From Planctomycetota bacterium (GTDB taxonomy: Bacteria; Planctomycetota; UBA1135): 6,208 nt of DNA. Below the pieces are notes generated by a model, which was not told the DNA's origin, made no database searches, and saw only the letters and a program-made list of their open reading frames with translations. A program made the position numbers and the translations under genes. The stretch spans positions 1-6,208 of the forward strand of contig JACNJP010000175.1 of NCBI GenBank assembly GCA_014382465.1. The letters are read 5' to 3'. Shown in pieces: positions 5,911 to 6,208 of this stretch; the first letter of the stretch is position 1, and each line of letters begins with the position of its first letter.

Positions 5911-5936
5911 AAGGAGCGGACCGAGGCCCGCTCCTT
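5911..5936. terminator. Bidirectional hairpin terminator between convergent genes
   Basis: AAGGAGCGG (5911-5919) pairs perfectly with CCGCTCCTT (5928-5936) across an 8-base loop. It lies in the 64-base gap between the TGA of gene E and the TAG of the minus-strand HEAT-type gene. On the minus strand the stem is followed by CTCTTTTGCC, a short U-rich tail typical of intrinsic termination. On the plus strand it is followed by CCAG with no U tract, so termination there may be weaker. Confidence 0.7.
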
Positions 5937-5957
5937 CCAGGAGATCCGGAGGCGTTC

Positions 5958-6208
5958 CTAGAGGATGTCCAGGATGCCAGTACCGGCCTGGTCCCGCAGG
6001 GTCGAGACGGCGGCGCGGTAGTTCAAATCCTCGGCGATCTTGGAGTTCCAGGGCAGCGTCTCCTTGTCGGCGACCAGACCCAAGGCGACCGCCGCGAAGG
6101 CGCGGCCGAGCGGAGTGAAATCGCGGTCGTTGCCGAGCAGGTCCGCCAGCGGCGTGACCGAACGGTGGTCGCCGATGAACCCGATCGCGGTGGCCGCCGC
6201 GGAGAGCA
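5958..6208 (-). CDS. HEAT-repeat-type protein, C-terminal 83 residues (partial)
   Basis: The gene enters from the right edge and ends at TAG (5960-5958). The visible part begins LSAAATAIGFIGDHRSVTPL and continues ADLLGNDRDFTPLGRAFAAV, then ALGLVADKETLPWNSKIAED. It ends with LNYRAAVSTL and a TGILDIL C-terminus. The pattern A(A/T)xAxGxIGDxRxVxPLxxLL is a HEAT or PBS-lyase-type helical repeat; these build alpha solenoids that bind other proteins. The PWNSKIAEDLNYRA and ILDIL endings resemble C-termini I associate with large secreted HEAT-repeat proteins of planctomycetes; this is recall, not a search. The signal peptide, if any, is outside the window. The gene converges on the A-E cluster and is probably a separate transcription unit with its own terminator. 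The frame is supported by clear repeat periodicity and by the hairpin after the stop. Confidence 0.75.
   Translation of the reverse strand, partial: LSAAATAIGFIGDHRSVTPLADLLGNDRDFTPLGRAFAAVALGLVADKETLPWNSKIAEDLNYRAAVSTLRDQAGTGILDIL

Overview
The window is about 6.2 kb of very GC-rich bacterial DNA from what looks like an uncultivated lineage. Planctomycetota or a relative is the best guess. The guess rests on the conserved-looking C-terminus of the HEAT-type protein at the right edge, the secreted hydrolase-like protein with a characteristic C-terminal beta domain, and the purM sequence style (GLHTNGYSL). It comes from remembered family patterns, not a search. Genes are tightly packed. There are no tRNA or rRNA genes, CRISPR arrays, insertion sequences or long repeats.

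Layout: (1) 1-178, minus strand, the first 59 codons of dxr (isoprenoid MEP pathway). (2) 179-246, a short divergent spacer. (3) 247-1296, plus strand, purM (purine biosynthesis). It is recognisable from end to end in one frame but broken by an in-frame TAG at 424-426, and is followed at once by a cluster of unusual residues. (4) 1284-5893, plus strand, five genes (called A to E here). Each of the five starts inside the end of the gene before it: a 13-base overlap from purM into A, then four successive 4-base ATGA/GTGA overlaps. (5) 5911-5936, a perfect hairpin between convergent genes. (6) 5958-6208, minus strand, the C-terminal 83 residues of a HEAT-repeat protein.

The A-E block is the unusual part. 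A is a small, probably exported TPR-like protein. B is a secreted alpha/beta-hydrolase-like protein with Glu where the nucleophile Ser should be, plus a C-terminal beta domain. C is a polytopic membrane protein fused to a spermidine-synthase-like domain. D is an exported helical protein with a C-terminal membrane anchor. E is an unrecognised soluble protein. The overlaps suggest one translationally coupled transcript. Four of the five products look directed to the envelope, so a shared envelope function is plausible, but nothing in the sequence names a substrate or pathway.

The most important check is the purM stop codon. Either the base calls at about 420-500 are poor, or this genome carries a damaged or recoded purM. 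The dxr start next to it also departs from its family's NADPH-binding motif, so base quality over roughly 120-500 should be examined first.
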